A stretch of DNA of 64,000 nucleotides, from NCBI RefSeq assembly GCF_030732225.1, contig NZ_CP132230.1, positions 1,702,001-1,766,000 of the forward strand, given 5' to 3'. Numbering within the stretch: position 1 is the first letter of the stretch; the number at the start of each line of letters is the position of its first letter. Of this stretch, positions 27,293 to 37,790 are shown piece after piece. Source of the stretch: Streptococcus iniae. Its GTDB lineage: Bacteria; Bacillota; Bacilli; Lactobacillales; Streptococcaceae. A program made the position numbers and the translations under genes. The notes beneath the pieces are model-generated. The model did no database searches. It was not told the DNA's origin and saw nothing but the letters and a program-made list of their open reading frames with translations.

Positions 27293-27322
27293 AAAAACGA
27301 CTGAGTCTTTTCAGTCGTTTTT
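27293..27322. terminator. Bidirectional terminator serS / carboxypeptidase
   Basis: AAAAACGACTGA (from 27293) pairs with TCAGTCGTTTTT (27311-27322) around a six-base loop, with U runs in both directions. Confidence 0.85.
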
Positions 27323-28016
27323 AGTTTGGGTAGTTACCACCTTTTAGGTGAAAATAAGCTTCTAAAGTCTTACCAGATTTTGCAATATCAGCAGCCTCTT
27401 TGCCGATGTAGCGGATATGCCAGCTTTCCGCCTGATAACCAGTACTTGCCTCTTGGCCTTTGAGGTAGCGGACAATAAAGCCATAATCAGGAGCATGTGC
27501 GAGCAACCAAGCAGAAGCCTGCTCTTCTTCCAAGAGATGACCTTGACTATCAATGATGTCAAAAGCCAGGCCTGTCTGATGCTCGCTATAGCCTGGTCTT
27601 GCTGAATAGCGATCAGCATTTTCTTGGCCGTCTTGATTAACATAGGTCGCGTACAACTCCTCTTGCTTTTCATAACTTCTAAAACCACTGTAGTGATCAC
27701 TCAATGCAAATCCCTGTCTGGCCATAGCCTGTTTTAATTGTTCAAATGCCTCTTTTGCCTTAGGGTCTTCTCCTGGATGATAGCTTTTAGCCAAGGGATA
27801 ACGTTTGTTAACAATAATAATGTCATCATACTTCCCTTTTATGTAATAATAAGAGCCATTATGAAGAATTTCAGTTTGCTCAACTTCTTTATGAGGTAAC
27901 TGTTTATCTGTTTGAATACTATTATTCTTCTTGGCTTCTGAATAAGTAGATTTTTTCTGACAAGCTGTGAGTAACAAGGTCAATACTAAAAGGACATATA
28001 CAGATTTTTTTGACAT
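27321..28016 (-). CDS. VanY/LdcB-type carboxypeptidase lipoprotein (M15B)
   Basis: This is a zinc peptidase that trims peptidoglycan stem peptides (LdcB/DacB type). Its 231 residues begin with a signal peptide ending in lipobox LLTAC (Cys19), so it is probably a membrane-anchored lipoprotein. The M15B motifs are seen: SGFRSYEKQEELY, SEHQTGLAFDI (zinc His and Asp) and ESWHIRYIG (catalytic Glu, zinc His). L,D- versus D,D-specificity is not certain. A paralogue lies at 44732-45475. It stands alone between serS and accA. Confidence 0.88.
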   Translation of the reverse strand: MSKKSVYVLLVLTLLLTACQKKSTYSEAKKNNSIQTDKQLPHKEVEQTEILHNGSYYYIKGKYDDIIIVNKRYPLAKSYHPGEDPKAKEAFEQLKQAMARQGFALSDHYSGFRSYEKQEELYATYVNQDGQENADRYSARPGYSEHQTGLAFDIIDSQGHLLEEEQASAWLLAHAPDYGFIVRYLKGQEASTGYQAESWHIRYIGKEAADIAKSGKTLEAYFHLKGGNYPN

Positions 28017-28051
28017 TATTGTCTTTCTCCAATCATTTATGACTTAAAGCG

Positions 28052-28073
28052 AAAAAAATCCTATAAAAGGATT
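28052..28073 (-). terminator. Terminator of the fatty-acid synthesis operon
   Basis: On the minus strand AATCCT/AGGATT (28068-28073 with 28057-28062) is a short hairpin followed by seven T, abutting the accA stop. The stem is short, so confidence is moderate. Confidence 0.65.
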
Positions 28074-28844
28074 TTAAAATTTTCTAAAACGTTGATAGCG
28101 TTCTTCCAAGAGTTGCTCCATAGGAAGTTGACTTAAGTGATCAAAACTATCACTTAATTGTGATTTAATCTTATCAACCACTTCACTAGTGAAGTAACCT
28201 CGTTCTGGGATAATGCGATCAATAACTTGCATTTCCAATAATTCAGGTGCAGTAATTTTCATTAACTCCGCTGCTTCTGTTGCTCTTGAACCATCTTTCC
28301 ATAAAATGGAAGCAAAGCCCTCTGGACTTAAGACCGCATAAATCGTATTTTCTAACATCCAAACTTGGTCTGCTACAGCTAAAGCAAGTGCTCCACCAGA
28401 GCCTCCCTCACCTATAATAATAGCAATGACAGGTACCTTGAGGTCACTCATTTCAAGTAAATTGCGCGCAATAGCTTCTCCTTGCCCACGCTCTTCAGCA
28501 CCGACTCCTGGATAAGCACCAGCTGTATTGATAAAAGTAACAACCGGACGGCCAAATTTTTCAGCCTGTTTCATTAAACGCAAAGCCTTACGGTATCCCT
28601 CAGGATTTGGCTGCCCAAAGTTTCGATGAAGGTTATCTTGAAGGTTACTTCCTTTTTGAATACCAATAGCTGTCACCGGACGACCATTAAGGTAACCAAT
28701 GCCTCCAATAACTGCACCATCATCAGCAAAATGACGATCACCATGGAGTTCCATAAAATGATCCAAAATTTGTGAGGCATAATCAAGGGCTGTTAATCTT
28801 CCTTGGTCTCTAGCTTCTTTTAGAATTCTTCCAACTTCAGTCAT
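28074..28844 (-). CDS. accA: Acetyl-CoA carboxylase carboxyltransferase subunit alpha
   Basis: AccA with AccD transfers CO2 from carboxybiotin to acetyl-CoA, giving malonyl-CoA. It has 256 residues of the crotonase-like carboxyltransferase fold. Seen: [36 protein letters not shown] and [16 protein letters not shown] (oxyanion-hole glycines). It overlaps accD by four bases (ATGA type) and is last in the operon. Confidence 0.96.
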   Translation of the reverse strand: MTEVGRILKEARDQGRLTALDYASQILDHFMELHGDRHFADDGAVIGGIGYLNGRPVTAIGIQKGSNLQDNLHRNFGQPNPEGYRKALRLMKQAEKFGRPVVTFINTAGAYPGVGAEERGQGEAIARNLLEMSDLKVPVIAIIIGEGGSGGALALAVADQVWMLENTIYAVLSPEGFASILWKDGSRATEAAELMKITAPELLEMQVIDRIIPERGYFTSEVVDKIKSQLSDSFDHLSQLPMEQLLEERYQRFRKF

Positions 28845-29707
28845 TGACTACCTCCATGAAAAGCTACTAAATGGGCAATTGTATCACGCATTTCTGTTCG
28901 TTTGACAATAGCATCCACAAAGCCATGTTCTAATAAAAATTCTGCTTTTTGGAAGTCCTCTGGAAGGTTTTCTCTAACCGTTGTTTCAATCACACGACGA
29001 CCTGCAAAGCCAACCAATGATTGTGGTTCAGCAATAATGATGTCTCCTTGCATGGCAAAGCTAGCAGTCACTCCACCTGTTGTAGGGTCCGTTAAAACGG
29101 TTAGGTAAAACAAACCTGCATTCGAGTGCCTTTTTACAGCCGCAGAAACTTTGGCCATTTGCATAAGACTCATGGTCCCTTCTTGCATACGAGCACCACC
29201 TGAGGCGGTAAAAATCACTAAAGCTAGCTTTTCTTTTGTGGCCATTTCAATCAAACGAGTTAATTTTTCGCCAACAACAGTTCCCATACTAGCCATAATA
29301 AAATTGGAATCCATAATAGCTAAAGCAACTTTTTCATCCTTGATTGAGGCTTTCCCTGTTAAGATTGCCTCGTGTAATCCTGTTTTTTCTCTTGTCTTTA
29401 CAATTTTATCAGTATAGTTAGGAAAATCTAAGGGATTATCACTTTCAATATCAGTATACAATTCCTCAAAACTGCCCTTGTCTATTGTTAACATGAGACG
29501 TTCATAGGCAGAAAGTCTAAAATTATAGGAACAATTGGGACAGATTTTTTCAATTCCCAGATCTTTTTGGTAAATCAAATGTTTACAAGCAGGACACTTA
29601 GCAAAAAGTTCATCTGGTACTTCTGGAACATTTCTGCTCAATGTTCCTTTTAAAGAATTATTAGGCGTAATACGGATGTATTTATCTTTTTTTGCAAATA
29701 AAGCCAT
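28841..29707 (-). CDS. accD: Acetyl-CoA carboxylase carboxyltransferase subunit beta
   Basis: AccD has 288 residues. The N-terminal four-cysteine zinc ribbon [22 protein letters not shown] (two CxxC pairs, near residues 38-59) is the diagnostic AccD feature. The carboxyltransferase core with [18 protein letters not shown] and [16 protein letters not shown] follows. Zn-dependent binding of nucleic acid is known for E. coli AccD. Start ATG at 29707; overlaps accA; nine bases after accC. Confidence 0.96.
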   Translation of the reverse strand: MALFAKKDKYIRITPNNSLKGTLSRNVPEVPDELFAKCPACKHLIYQKDLGIEKICPNCSYNFRLSAYERLMLTIDKGSFEELYTDIESDNPLDFPNYTDKIVKTREKTGLHEAILTGKASIKDEKVALAIMDSNFIMASMGTVVGEKLTRLIEMATKEKLALVIFTASGGARMQEGTMSLMQMAKVSAAVKRHSNAGLFYLTVLTDPTTGGVTASFAMQGDIIIAEPQSLVGFAGRRVIETTVRENLPEDFQKAEFLLEHGFVDAIVKRTEMRDTIAHLVAFHGGSQ

Positions 29708-29715
29708 AACAACTC

Positions 29716-31080
29716 CTATTTATTAGTATAGTCTGGTAAAAATTTTTCCATTAAGAATGCTGTGTCGTAATCTCCAGCAATCACGCGTTTATCTGAGATT
29801 AAATCTAGTTGAAATTCTACATTCGTGTGAATGCCTTCAATTTCTAGTTCATAGAGCGCTCTTTGCATCTTCATCAGGGCATCAAAACGATTCTCACCAT
29901 GAACAATAACCTTAGCAATCATACTGTCATAATATGGTGGAATGGTATAGCCACTGTAGACAGCCGAATCAACACGCAAACCAACTCCTCCACAAGGCAA
30001 ATACAAATCTGTGATTTGACCTGGGCTTGGGGCAAAATTAAACTTAGGATTTTCAGCATTAATACGACACTCAATGGCATGACCTTTTAAACGAATTTCT
30101 TCTTGGTTTATGGAAAGTTCAAACCCTGCAGCCACTTTGATTTGCTCTTTAACAATATCAATGCCTGTGACAAATTCTGTGACAGGATGTTCAACCTGAA
30201 TCCGAGTATTCATCTCCATAAAGTAAAAATGACCACTTGACTCATCCAATAAAAATTCGATAGTACCAGCATTCTCATAAGAAACCGTCTGGGCGGCACG
30301 AACAGCTGCTGCCCCCATTTCTTGACGAAGGGTTTCGCCAATTGCAATAGAAGGACTTTCTTCTAAGACTTTTTGATTATGACGTTGCAAAGAACAATCT
30401 CTCTCACCGAGGTGAATAACATGTGAAAAGGCATCTGCTAAAATCTGTACTTCAATATGCCTTGCTGGATAGATAACTTTTTCCACGTACATGGCACCAT
30501 TACCAAAAGCACTCAAAGCTTCATTAGAAGCAGAGGCAAAGGCTTCTTCCAGCTCATTTTCTGATGATACTTTTCGGATTCCTTTTCCACCGCCTCCAGC
30601 AGAGGCTTTCAACATGATTGGATAACCGATCTGATTGGCAACCAAGCGAGCTTCTTTTGCTGAGAAGACTTCACCATCTGAACCTGGAATAACTGGAACA
30701 CCTGCTGCAATCATTTCTTGGCGGGCTCTAATTTTGTCCCCCATCTTTTCCATGACCTGTGCTGACGGTCCAATAAATTTTAAATTCATTTCTTCACACA
30801 TGGTTGCAAACTTGGCATTCTCACTAAGAAAACCAAAACCAGGGTGAATGGCTTGTGCTCCGGTTACAATAGCTGCTGATAAAATAGAATTCATATTGAG
30901 ATAAGAATCCTTGGATTTTGCAGGTCCAATACAAATTGCCTCATCAGCTAATACCGTGTGCAGAGCATCTTTATCTGCTTCTGAATAAACAGCTACTGTG
31001 GCAATCCCAAGCTCTCTAGCTGCTCGGATAATACGCACAGCAATTTCGCCACGATTGGCGATTAGGATTTTTTGAAACAT
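29716..31080 (-). CDS. accC: Biotin carboxylase
   Basis: AccC is the ATP-grasp enzyme carboxylating the biotin of AccB. It has 454 residues from the ATG at 31080 ([14 protein letters not shown]), with GGAGGAAGAG upstream; an ATG seven codons earlier was rejected because it lies before that site. Seen: the glycine-rich ATP loop [33 protein letters not shown] and the catalytic [14 protein letters not shown]. It lies between accD and fabZ. Confidence 0.97.
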   Translation of the reverse strand: MFQKILIANRGEIAVRIIRAARELGIATVAVYSEADKDALHTVLADEAICIGPAKSKDSYLNMNSILSAAIVTGAQAIHPGFGFLSENAKFATMCEEMNLKFIGPSAQVMEKMGDKIRARQEMIAAGVPVIPGSDGEVFSAKEARLVANQIGYPIMLKASAGGGGKGIRKVSSENELEEAFASASNEALSAFGNGAMYVEKVIYPARHIEVQILADAFSHVIHLGERDCSLQRHNQKVLEESPSIAIGETLRQEMGAAAVRAAQTVSYENAGTIEFLLDESSGHFYFMEMNTRIQVEHPVTEFVTGIDIVKEQIKVAAGFELSINQEEIRLKGHAIECRINAENPKFNFAPSPGQITDLYLPCGGVGLRVDSAVYSGYTIPPYYDSMIAKVIVHGENRFDALMKMQRALYELEIEGIHTNVEFQLDLISDKRVIAGDYDTAFLMEKFLPDYTNK

Positions 31081-31105
31081 TTCTCTTCCTCCACAGAACA
31101 CTGCT

Positions 31106-31531
31106 TTAATTTGCAGCTATTGCAAATGTTAGTGTTCCACTAGCTGCTAATTGGCCATCTACTTCAGCGATTGCATCAACAACAGCAATTGTGCCTCGTC
31201 TTTTAACAACTTTAACAGTCATCACTAACTGATCTCCAGGAACAACTTGCTTCTTAAATTTAACCTTGTCCATTCCTGCATAAAAAACGAGTTTCCCTTT
31301 ATTTTCCTCTTTTGATAATTCTAAAACACCTGCTGCTTGTGCTAGAGCCTCCATGATGAGAACTCCTGGCATTACAGGGTATTTAGGAAAATGACCTGTA
31401 AAGAAAGGTTCATTTATGGTCACATTTTTCAATGCCACAATTGAATCTTCACCAACCTCAAGAACTCGGTCAACCAAAAGCATGGGGTAGCGATGTGGAA
31501 GGGCTTCAATGATTTCTTTAATATCTATCAT
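31106..31531 (-). CDS. fabZ: 3-hydroxyacyl-ACP dehydratase FabZ
   Basis: This hot-dog-fold dehydratase of the elongation cycle has 141 residues. Catalytic His is in [13 protein letters not shown] and the active-site Glu in [20 protein letters not shown]. Streptococci use FabM rather than FabA to make unsaturated chains, so FabZ serves all elongation steps. It overlaps accB by four bases. Confidence 0.96.
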   Translation of the reverse strand: MIDIKEIIEALPHRYPMLLVDRVLEVGEDSIVALKNVTINEPFFTGHFPKYPVMPGVLIMEALAQAAGVLELSKEENKGKLVFYAGMDKVKFKKQVVPGDQLVMTVKVVKRRGTIAVVDAIAEVDGQLAASGTLTFAIAAN

Positions 31532-31968
31532 TTAATGCGTACCAATCCTTTTCCAAATTCGACAACCTCTTCGTTGGAAACAAGGATTTCAGTAACGATA
31601 CCATCACATGGTGCTGGTAATTCATTCATCACTTTCATAGCTTCAATAATCAGTAAGGTTTGACCCTTTTTAACCTGATCTCCTACACTTACAAATTGAG
31701 CTGCACCTGGACTTGATGACAAGTAAGCTACACCAACTAAGGGGCTTTCAACCAGTTGTCCTTCTGCTACTTTTTCTTCTTGTTTTGTTTCAACAACTAT
31801 CTCTTTGTTTTCCACTTCTGATACCACCGCTTGTGGTGAATGGTTTTCTATTTTTTGATAATCATTTTTACTAAAAGAAATTTCTTCGTCTTTATTTTTA
31901 AAAGAAAATTCTCTAAGATTTGACTTGTCAAATTGAGCCATCAAATCCTTTAGTTCGTCAATTGTCAC
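31528..31968 (-). CDS. accB: Biotin carboxyl carrier protein of acetyl-CoA carboxylase
   Basis: AccB carries biotin between AccC and AccAD. It has 146 residues from a GTG at 31968, seven bases after GGGAGGAAT. The frame is open further upstream but lies inside fabF, so the extension was rejected. The N-terminus ([18 protein letters not shown]) is typical, then a Glu/Val/Lys-rich linker, then the biotinyl domain with [14 protein letters not shown], where the Lys is biotinylated. The GTG lies one base after the fabF stop. Confidence 0.94.
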   Translation of the reverse strand: MTIDELKDLMAQFDKSNLREFSFKNKDEEISFSKNDYQKIENHSPQAVVSEVENKEIVVETKQEEKVAEGQLVESPLVGVAYLSSSPGAAQFVSVGDQVKKGQTLLIIEAMKVMNELPAPCDGIVTEILVSNEEVVEFGKGLVRIK

Positions 31969-31969
31969 G

Positions 31970-33202
31970 CTATTCCTCCCAATTTTTGAAGGCCAATACT
32001 GCATTATGTCCACCAAAACCAAAGGTATTTGAAATGGCATAGTGAATCTCTGCAGCTTGTCCTTGTCCAAAAATAACATTTGCTTCGATATCGTCTGATA
32101 ATTCTCTTGTTCCAGCCGTCATCGGAATGTAACTGTTTTGCATTGCTTCAATTGTTGCAATAGCCTCAACAGCTCCTGCTGCCCCTAATAAATGTCCTGT
32201 AAATGATTTCGTTGAAGAAACGGGCACATCTTTTCCTAAAACAGAAACAATGGCCTGACTTTCCCCTTTTTCATTAGCTGGTGTTGATGTACCATGTGCA
32301 TTGACATAATCAATCACATCAGCTGTAATACCTGCTTCTTTTAAAGCTAAACGAATTGCTTTTGCTGCTCCTAATCCTTCTGGATGTGGAGAAGTCATAT
32401 GGTAAGCATCACAAGTGTTTCCATAGCCAACAATTTCAGCTAAAATATGAGCTCCGCGTGCCTTGGCATGCTCTAAACTTTCTAAAACAAGCATCCCTGA
32501 GCCTTCACCCATGATAAAACCATTTCTATCTTTATCAAATGGAATAGAACTACGTTTTGGATCTTCTGTCGTTGAAAGAGCTGTCAAACTTTGGAAACCT
32601 GCAATGGCGAATTTTGTAATGGCTGCTTCTGCACCACCAACTAACATGACATCTTGCAAGCCAAATTTAATCGTATGGAAAGCATCACCAATAGCATCGT
32701 TGGATGACGCACAAGCTGTGTTAATAGACTTACAAATACCATGAGCATTTACTTTCATGGCAACATTTCCAGCCGCCATATTTGGCAAGGCCTTAGGCAA
32801 AGTCATCGGTTTCACACGTTTAGGACCCTTTTCATGGAGACGGATCATTTGGTCTTGAATTTCTTGAATACCACCAATACCTGTGGCAACAATCACACCA
32901 AAACGATCACTATCAATATTTTCTGTGTCCAGTTTGGCATTTTCAACAGCTTCTAAACCAGCATAAATAGCATACAAAGAATACATGTCAAAACGATTTA
33001 AATCCTTTTTAACAAAATACTTATCAAAGGGGAAATCACTGATTTCTGCTGCGTTTTTTACGGCATACTCACTGGTGTCAAACTTGGAAATAGGTCCAAT
33101 ACCAATTTTACCATTTTTTAGGCTTGACCAGAAGTGTTTTGGTGTATTTCCGATTGGAGAAGTTACTCCGTAACCCGTTACTACAACTCTATTAAATGTC
33201 AT
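31970..33202 (-). CDS. fabF: 3-oxoacyl-ACP synthase II
   Basis: This condensing enzyme of chain elongation has 410 residues of the thiolase fold. The catalytic triad is seen: Cys in INTACASSNDAIG, His in YVNAHGTSTPANE and His in STKSFTGHLLGAAG. The C-terminal GFGGHNAVLAF is conserved. It lies 14 bases after fabG and one base before accB's GTG. Confidence 0.97.
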   Translation of the reverse strand: MTFNRVVVTGYGVTSPIGNTPKHFWSSLKNGKIGIGPISKFDTSEYAVKNAAEISDFPFDKYFVKKDLNRFDMYSLYAIYAGLEAVENAKLDTENIDSDRFGVIVATGIGGIQEIQDQMIRLHEKGPKRVKPMTLPKALPNMAAGNVAMKVNAHGICKSINTACASSNDAIGDAFHTIKFGLQDVMLVGGAEAAITKFAIAGFQSLTALSTTEDPKRSSIPFDKDRNGFIMGEGSGMLVLESLEHAKARGAHILAEIVGYGNTCDAYHMTSPHPEGLGAAKAIRLALKEAGITADVIDYVNAHGTSTPANEKGESQAIVSVLGKDVPVSSTKSFTGHLLGAAGAVEAIATIEAMQNSYIPMTAGTRELSDDIEANVIFGQGQAAEIHYAISNTFGFGGHNAVLAFKNWEE

Positions 33203-33216
33203 TTTTCACCTCAATC

Positions 33217-33951
33217 TTATTGCATGGTTACGCCACCATCAATGGCGACGACTTGTCCTGTAATGTAATCTTGACTAGCAAGAAAAGTAACTAAACGAGC
33301 CACTTCCTCTGCTTGACCAATGCGTTTTAATGGAATCTGATTCAAGATAGCTTCTTGCATTTTGTCTGTTAAAACATCGGTCATATCAGAAGCAATAAAA
33401 CCAGGTGCTACAATATTAGCACAAATCCCACGACTGGCTACTTCACGGGCTAAAGATTTGGTAAATCCAATTAAACCAGCTTTTGAGGCTGCATAGTTGG
33501 CTTGACCGACATTTCCAGTCATTCCAACAACACTAGATATATTAATAATAGCACCTTGGCGTTTTTTCATCATCGGCTTTAAGACTGATTGTGTCATGTT
33601 AAAAGCACCTGTTAAATTAACTTTTAGGACATTCTCAAAATCCTCTTCTGTCATACGAAGAACAATTTTATCATTGGTGATACCTGCATTATTTACAAGA
33701 ATATCAACACTTCCTAATGCTTCAATAGCTTTTTCAACCATCTCATTAGCATCCTGAGCCTTTGAAACGTCTCCTGAAACAGCAATGACCTTCCCTGAAT
33801 AATCTGAAAACTCTTCTAGCAACTCTTCTTTAATTGGTTTACGACCATTTAAAACAATATTTGCTCCCAATTTAGCAAAAGCTTTGGCAATGGCTAAGCC
33901 AATTCCACGGGTTGAACCTGTAATAAATACGTTTTTTCCTTTTACATCCAT
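33217..33951 (-). CDS. fabG: 3-oxoacyl-ACP reductase FabG
   Basis: This NADPH-dependent short-chain dehydrogenase has 244 residues. Seen: cofactor motif TGSTRGIGLAIA (residues 11-22), NNAGIT, catalytic Ser in NISSVVG and YAASKAG (Tyr, Lys). It starts immediately after the fabD stop and reduces the ketoacyl product of FabF/FabH. Confidence 0.97.
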   Translation of the reverse strand: MDVKGKNVFITGSTRGIGLAIAKAFAKLGANIVLNGRKPIKEELLEEFSDYSGKVIAVSGDVSKAQDANEMVEKAIEALGSVDILVNNAGITNDKIVLRMTEEDFENVLKVNLTGAFNMTQSVLKPMMKKRQGAIINISSVVGMTGNVGQANYAASKAGLIGFTKSLAREVASRGICANIVAPGFIASDMTDVLTDKMQEAILNQIPLKRIGQAEEVARLVTFLASQDYITGQVVAIDGGVTMQ

Positions 33952-34881
33952 CTATTTTTTACTACTTTCTAAATATAATCTAAGTGAGTGTAAATCTTCG
34001 ATTGAAGTTACCTGCATGTTTTTATCGATTTTCTTAATAAACCCTGTTAAAACCTTACCAGGACCAATTTCAACAATTTGACTGCAGCCTAATTCTTGTA
34101 ATTTAGTGATACTTTCATAAAAACGGACCGGTTCCATAACCTGGCGGGTTAATAATTCTGGAATCCGTTCTTTTGTCATCACATCTGCTTCTGTATTGCC
34201 AACAAGTGGACACACAAAGTCTTTAAACCTTAATTTAGCTAACTCTTTAGCTAAATTTTGACTAGCAGGCTGCAAAAGTGCCGTATGAAAGGGACCTGAT
34301 ACATTAAGTGGTATCAAGCGTTTGACACCTTTTGCTTTTAAGCATTCAAGTGCTTGATTAACAGCTTCAACTTGTCCACCAATCACAATTTGACCTGGTG
34401 TATTATAGTTTGCTGGTGAAACAATACCAAACTGAGATGCTTCTTGACAAGCTTCTTCAATGATTGCTGCATCAGTGTTTAAGACAGCTACCATTTTCCC
34501 AGATCCTGCTGGAGCAGCTTCTTCCATAAATTGCCCACGTTTTGCTACCAAAAGAAGAGCATCTTTAAAGGAAATAGCCTCAGATGCAACTAAAGCCGCA
34601 TACTCTCCAAGAGATAAACCTGCAACCATATCTGCTTTGATACCAGAATCTTTTAAGAGCCTGTAAATGGCTACAGAAGTCGTTAGAATGGCTGGTTGTG
34701 TGTAGCGCGTTTGATTCAGTTTTTCTTCATCTTCATCAATCAATTGACGTAAATCATAACCTAATAGTTGGCTTGCTTGATCAAAAAGCTCTCTTACTTG
34801 AGGATAGGCTTGGTATAAATCACTTGCCATTCCTAATTTTTGTGCCCCTTGGCCAGCAAATAAAAATGCAGTTTTTGTCAT
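33952..34881 (-). CDS. fabD: Malonyl-CoA:ACP transacylase
   Basis: This 309-residue enzyme transfers malonyl groups to ACP. Seen: N-terminal FAGQGAQKLGM, the nucleophile elbow AGLSLGEYAAL (Ser) and the active-site His in NVSGPFHTALL. It lies 26 bases after fabK and directly abuts fabG. Confidence 0.97.
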   Translation of the reverse strand: MTKTAFLFAGQGAQKLGMASDLYQAYPQVRELFDQASQLLGYDLRQLIDEDEEKLNQTRYTQPAILTTSVAIYRLLKDSGIKADMVAGLSLGEYAALVASEAISFKDALLLVAKRGQFMEEAAPAGSGKMVAVLNTDAAIIEEACQEASQFGIVSPANYNTPGQIVIGGQVEAVNQALECLKAKGVKRLIPLNVSGPFHTALLQPASQNLAKELAKLRFKDFVCPLVGNTEADVMTKERIPELLTRQVMEPVRFYESITKLQELGCSQIVEIGPGKVLTGFIKKIDKNMQVTSIEDLHSLRLYLESSKK

Positions 34882-34907
34882 TTTAATTCCTCATTCATCT
34901 CACTCAG

Positions 34908-35873
34908 TTAGCGTTTCACATGAGCCCAACGCGCAGCTTCTTTGGCAATTATTTCAGAAGCCCCATAATAAAGATCTTCAATAATTTCTTTACAGCTTTC
35001 TTCTTTTTTGATAAGCCCTGCAATTTGGCCAGCCATTACGGAACCATTAACAACGTCCCCATCAACTACTGCTTGTCTGAGTGATCCAGCACCCATTTCT
35101 TCAATGTCTTCTGCAGTTTTTTGATCTGTCAAATACTCTTTTTCAGCTTTAGCATAAGCACTTGTTAATTTGTTTTTAATTGACCGAACAGGATGCCCTA
35201 CAACTTGAGCAGAAATTACTGTATCAATGTCCTTTGCTTTTAGGATTTTTTCTTTAAAATTAGCATGGGCATTTGATTCTTTAGCAACAACAAAGCGTGT
35301 ACCGACTTGAACAGCTTCTGCACCTAACATGAAAGCTGCTGCAGTTCCTGCTCCATCAGCAATGCCTCCTGCAGCAATAACTGGAATCGACACACTTTCA
35401 ACAACTTGGCGCACCAAGGTCATGGTCGTCAATTTACCAATATGACCACCAGCTTCCATCCCTTCAGTGATGACAGCATCCACCCCTAATTTTTCCATGC
35501 GTTTAGCCAATGCTACACTTGGAACAACTGGAATGACAATAATACCGGCTTCGTGAAGACGATCCATGTATTTCCCTGGATTTCCTGCCCCAGTTGTGAC
35601 AACTTTAACACCTTCTTCAATGACCAAATCAACAATATCGTCAGCAAAAGGTGATAAAAGCATGATATTGACACCAAATGGATTACTTGTAATAGACTTT
35701 ACCCGATCAATATTTGCTTTGACAACTTCTTTAGGGGCATTTCCTCCTCCTATAATACCTAAGCCACCAGCATTGGAAACAGCTCCAGCAAGGTCACCAT
35801 CAGCAACCCATGCCATTCCTCCTTGAAAAATGGGATAGTCAATATTAAGCAATTCTGTAATACGTGTTTTCAT
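34908..35873 (-). CDS. fabK: Enoyl-ACP reductase FabK (FMN, NADH)
   Basis: FabK is the flavoprotein enoyl reductase that replaces FabI in streptococci and gives triclosan tolerance. It has 321 residues of a nitropropane-dioxygenase-like TIM barrel. Seen: NIDYPIFQGGMAWVADG, EGMEAGGHIG and AAGGIADGAGTAAAFMLGAEAVQVGTRF (phosphate binding). A FabT box lies upstream, so fabK heads the second transcription block (fabK-D-G-F-accB-fabZ-accC-D-A). Confidence 0.96.
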   Translation of the reverse strand: MKTRITELLNIDYPIFQGGMAWVADGDLAGAVSNAGGLGIIGGGNAPKEVVKANIDRVKSITSNPFGVNIMLLSPFADDIVDLVIEEGVKVVTTGAGNPGKYMDRLHEAGIIVIPVVPSVALAKRMEKLGVDAVITEGMEAGGHIGKLTTMTLVRQVVESVSIPVIAAGGIADGAGTAAAFMLGAEAVQVGTRFVVAKESNAHANFKEKILKAKDIDTVISAQVVGHPVRSIKNKLTSAYAKAEKEYLTDQKTAEDIEEMGAGSLRQAVVDGDVVNGSVMAGQIAGLIKKEESCKEIIEDLYYGASEIIAKEAARWAHVKR

Positions 35874-35903
35874 TTTGAACCTTTTCTAGCAAGATAAAAG
35901 TAA

Positions 35904-35916
35904 TTTGATAATCAAA
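35904..35916 (-). promoter_or_regulatory. FabT box upstream of fabK
   Basis: TTTGATAATCAAA is a perfect TTTGA-N3-TCAAA palindrome, the FabT operator core. It is located 31 bases before the fabK start in the acpP-fabK spacer. Confidence 0.8.
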
Positions 35917-36015
35917 CTATTAGTGAATAAAGAAAGAGCGAGCTAGGTCCTTTAGCAGGGGCTAATCTCACCCTTAGTGATTCATTAAAAGCTTTTTAAG
36001 CTCTATGAATCCCTT

Positions 36016-36240
36016 TTATTTTGTTTTTTCTTCAACGTAAGCAACAAGGTCGCCAACTGTGTTTAAACCTTCTTCAGTTTCGATTTGAATATCAAAAGCA
36101 TCTTCGATTTCTGAAATAACTTGGAAAACATCCAAAGAATCTGCATCAAGATCATCAAATGTTGTTTCCATTTTAACTTCTTCTGCTTCTTTACCTAATT
36201 CTTCAACGATGATTTCTTGAACTTTTTCAAATACTGACAT
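36016..36240 (-). CDS. acpP: Acyl carrier protein
   Basis: This 74-residue acidic ACP has the phosphopantetheine site [11 protein letters not shown] (Ser37). It carries acyl chains through the Fab cycle, and acyl-ACP is the corepressor of FabT. AAGGAG lies upstream of the ATG. It lies 66 bases downstream of fabH. The 142-base spacer to fabK contains a FabT box and short inverted repeats but no clear terminator. Confidence 0.96.
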   Translation of the reverse strand: MSVFEKVQEIIVEELGKEAEEVKMETTFDDLDADSLDVFQVISEIEDAFDIQIETEEGLNTVGDLVAYVEEKTK

Positions 36241-36306
36241 TTTATTTCTCCTTAAATAATGTTTATGTTAATTTTTTTATATAAATGTGCTATGCACATG
36301 CTATAA

Positions 36307-37281
36307 CTAGATTTTAAGCATTAGACTTCCCCAGGTTAATCCGCCACCAAATCCTGATAGCAAAATGGTTTGGGTACCATCTAATGTGATTTGTCCATTT
36401 TGGACAGCTTCTGATAACAAGATGGGAATACTTGCCCCACTTGTATTGCCATAAGTCATCATATTCTCAAGAAATTTTTCTCGAGGCATATCAATCTTTC
36501 TGGCCATTTTATCTAAAATACGACGGTTGGCTTGATGTAAAAGCATGTAATCAATGTTTTCTTTAGCAATAGAGCTACTCTCAATTAAGGCATTGATGCT
36601 TTTTGACACATCACGAACCGCAAAGTCAAAAATAGCACGACCATCCATTCGCAAATAAGGTTCTGAAACCTGTTTCTCTGAAAAAGGTGAGGATAGATTC
36701 CGTTGACCAGACACCAAGCTGTCTCCTTTTGAGCCATCCGTTTTTAAGACTTCTGCTAAAAAGTGTTGCTGAGAACTTGCTTCAACCAAAACACCACCTG
36801 CACCATCTCCAAAGACCACTGCCGTTGAACGGTCAGACCAATCAATGTGTTTTGAGAGTGTTTCAGCTCCAATAACAATCCCTTTTTGGTATTGACCAGA
36901 AAGAATCAATTTATCTGCCATTGCTAGTGCAAAGACAAAACCACTGCATGCTGCTGTTAAGTCAAAGGCAAAAGCATTGACTGCTCCTATACGACCTTGA
37001 ACCTTTGCAGCTGTAGAAGGCATCATAGCATCTGGTGATATCGTTGCTAAGATAATAAAATCAATCTCACTGGCATCAAGCCCTGATTTTTCCAACAATT
37101 GTGTAGCAACTTGACTGGCTAAATCACTGGTATTTTCTCTCAAGGACAGATACCTCTGTTTAATTCCTGTACGAGAAGCAATCCATTCATCACTAGTATC
37201 CATTATTTTTGCCAAGTCATCATTACTGACAGCTTGATTTGGCACATAATGAGCTACCTGACTAATTTTTGTGTAAGCCAT
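36307..37281 (-). CDS. fabH: 3-oxoacyl-ACP synthase III
   Basis: FabH condenses acetyl-CoA (or branched primers) with malonyl-ACP to start chains. It has 324 residues. Triad: Cys in [14 protein letters not shown], His in LLHQANRRI and Asn in [13 protein letters not shown]-terminal [10 protein letters not shown] is conserved. The start overlaps the fabT stop by one base (TAATG). Confidence 0.97.
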   Translation of the reverse strand: MAYTKISQVAHYVPNQAVSNDDLAKIMDTSDEWIASRTGIKQRYLSLRENTSDLASQVATQLLEKSGLDASEIDFIILATISPDAMMPSTAAKVQGRIGAVNAFAFDLTAACSGFVFALAMADKLILSGQYQKGIVIGAETLSKHIDWSDRSTAVVFGDGAGGVLVEASSQQHFLAEVLKTDGSKGDSLVSGQRNLSSPFSEKQVSEPYLRMDGRAIFDFAVRDVSKSINALIESSSIAKENIDYMLLHQANRRILDKMARKIDMPREKFLENMMTYGNTSGASIPILLSEAVQNGQITLDGTQTILLSGFGGGLTWGSLMLKI

Positions 37282-37715
37282 TAAATCAAGTCCTCCAAAA
37301 ACTGATGTAAATTTTCTAGCCCTCGAAGGAGTGCTTTCATGGCTTCGTCATCCATGTCCGCAACCACTTGCCCAACCATGTTTTTATGAAATTTAGCATG
37401 GAGTCTATCAAGCAGTCTCCCTCTTTTAGTAAGGGTTAAGTAAACAACACGTCTATCAGAAATAGAGCGAGTGCGTTCAATATAACCTTTGGCCTCAAGT
37501 TTATTGAGACTAGTTGTAACAGTTCCTAAAGTAACCATTAATTCTCTGGCGATGTCACTTGGAGTTACTTGATCAAATTTGCCAATAATTTCAATTGTGT
37601 GCATTTCTTTTAAGGACACATCACTAAATTGACTCGTTTTTAGACTAATTTCTTCAATGACTAAAATACGATTGAAGACATTTACTAAATACTCATTGAT
37701 TTTATCATATTCCAA
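37281..37715 (-). CDS. fabT: MarR-family fatty-acid repressor FabT
   Basis: FabT represses the fab genes when bound to long-chain acyl-ACP. It has 144 residues. The start is a TTG at 37715, five bases after AGGAGGTG, giving (M)EYDKINEYL; a TTG six codons earlier lies before that site. The winged helix-turn-helix contains [38 protein letters not shown] sequence (about residues 46-80). It is autoregulated through the box at 37739-37751. Confidence 0.94.
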   Translation of the reverse strand: MEYDKINEYLVNVFNRILVIEEISLKTSQFSDVSLKEMHTIEIIGKFDQVTPSDIARELMVTLGTVTTSLNKLEAKGYIERTRSISDRRVVYLTLTKRGRLLDRLHAKFHKNMVGQVVADMDDEAMKALLRGLENLHQFLEDLI

Positions 37716-37738
37716 GTTGGCACCTCCTAACAATAAAC

Positions 37739-37751
37739 TTTGACTTTCAAA
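37739..37751 (-). promoter_or_regulatory. FabT box upstream of fabT
   Basis: TTTGACTTTCAAA is a perfect TTTGA-N3-TCAAA palindrome located 23 bases before the fabT TTG. Confidence 0.8.
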
Positions 37752-37790
37752 TTATATCAAAGACCAAATTATTTTGCAAGATTTTACAAA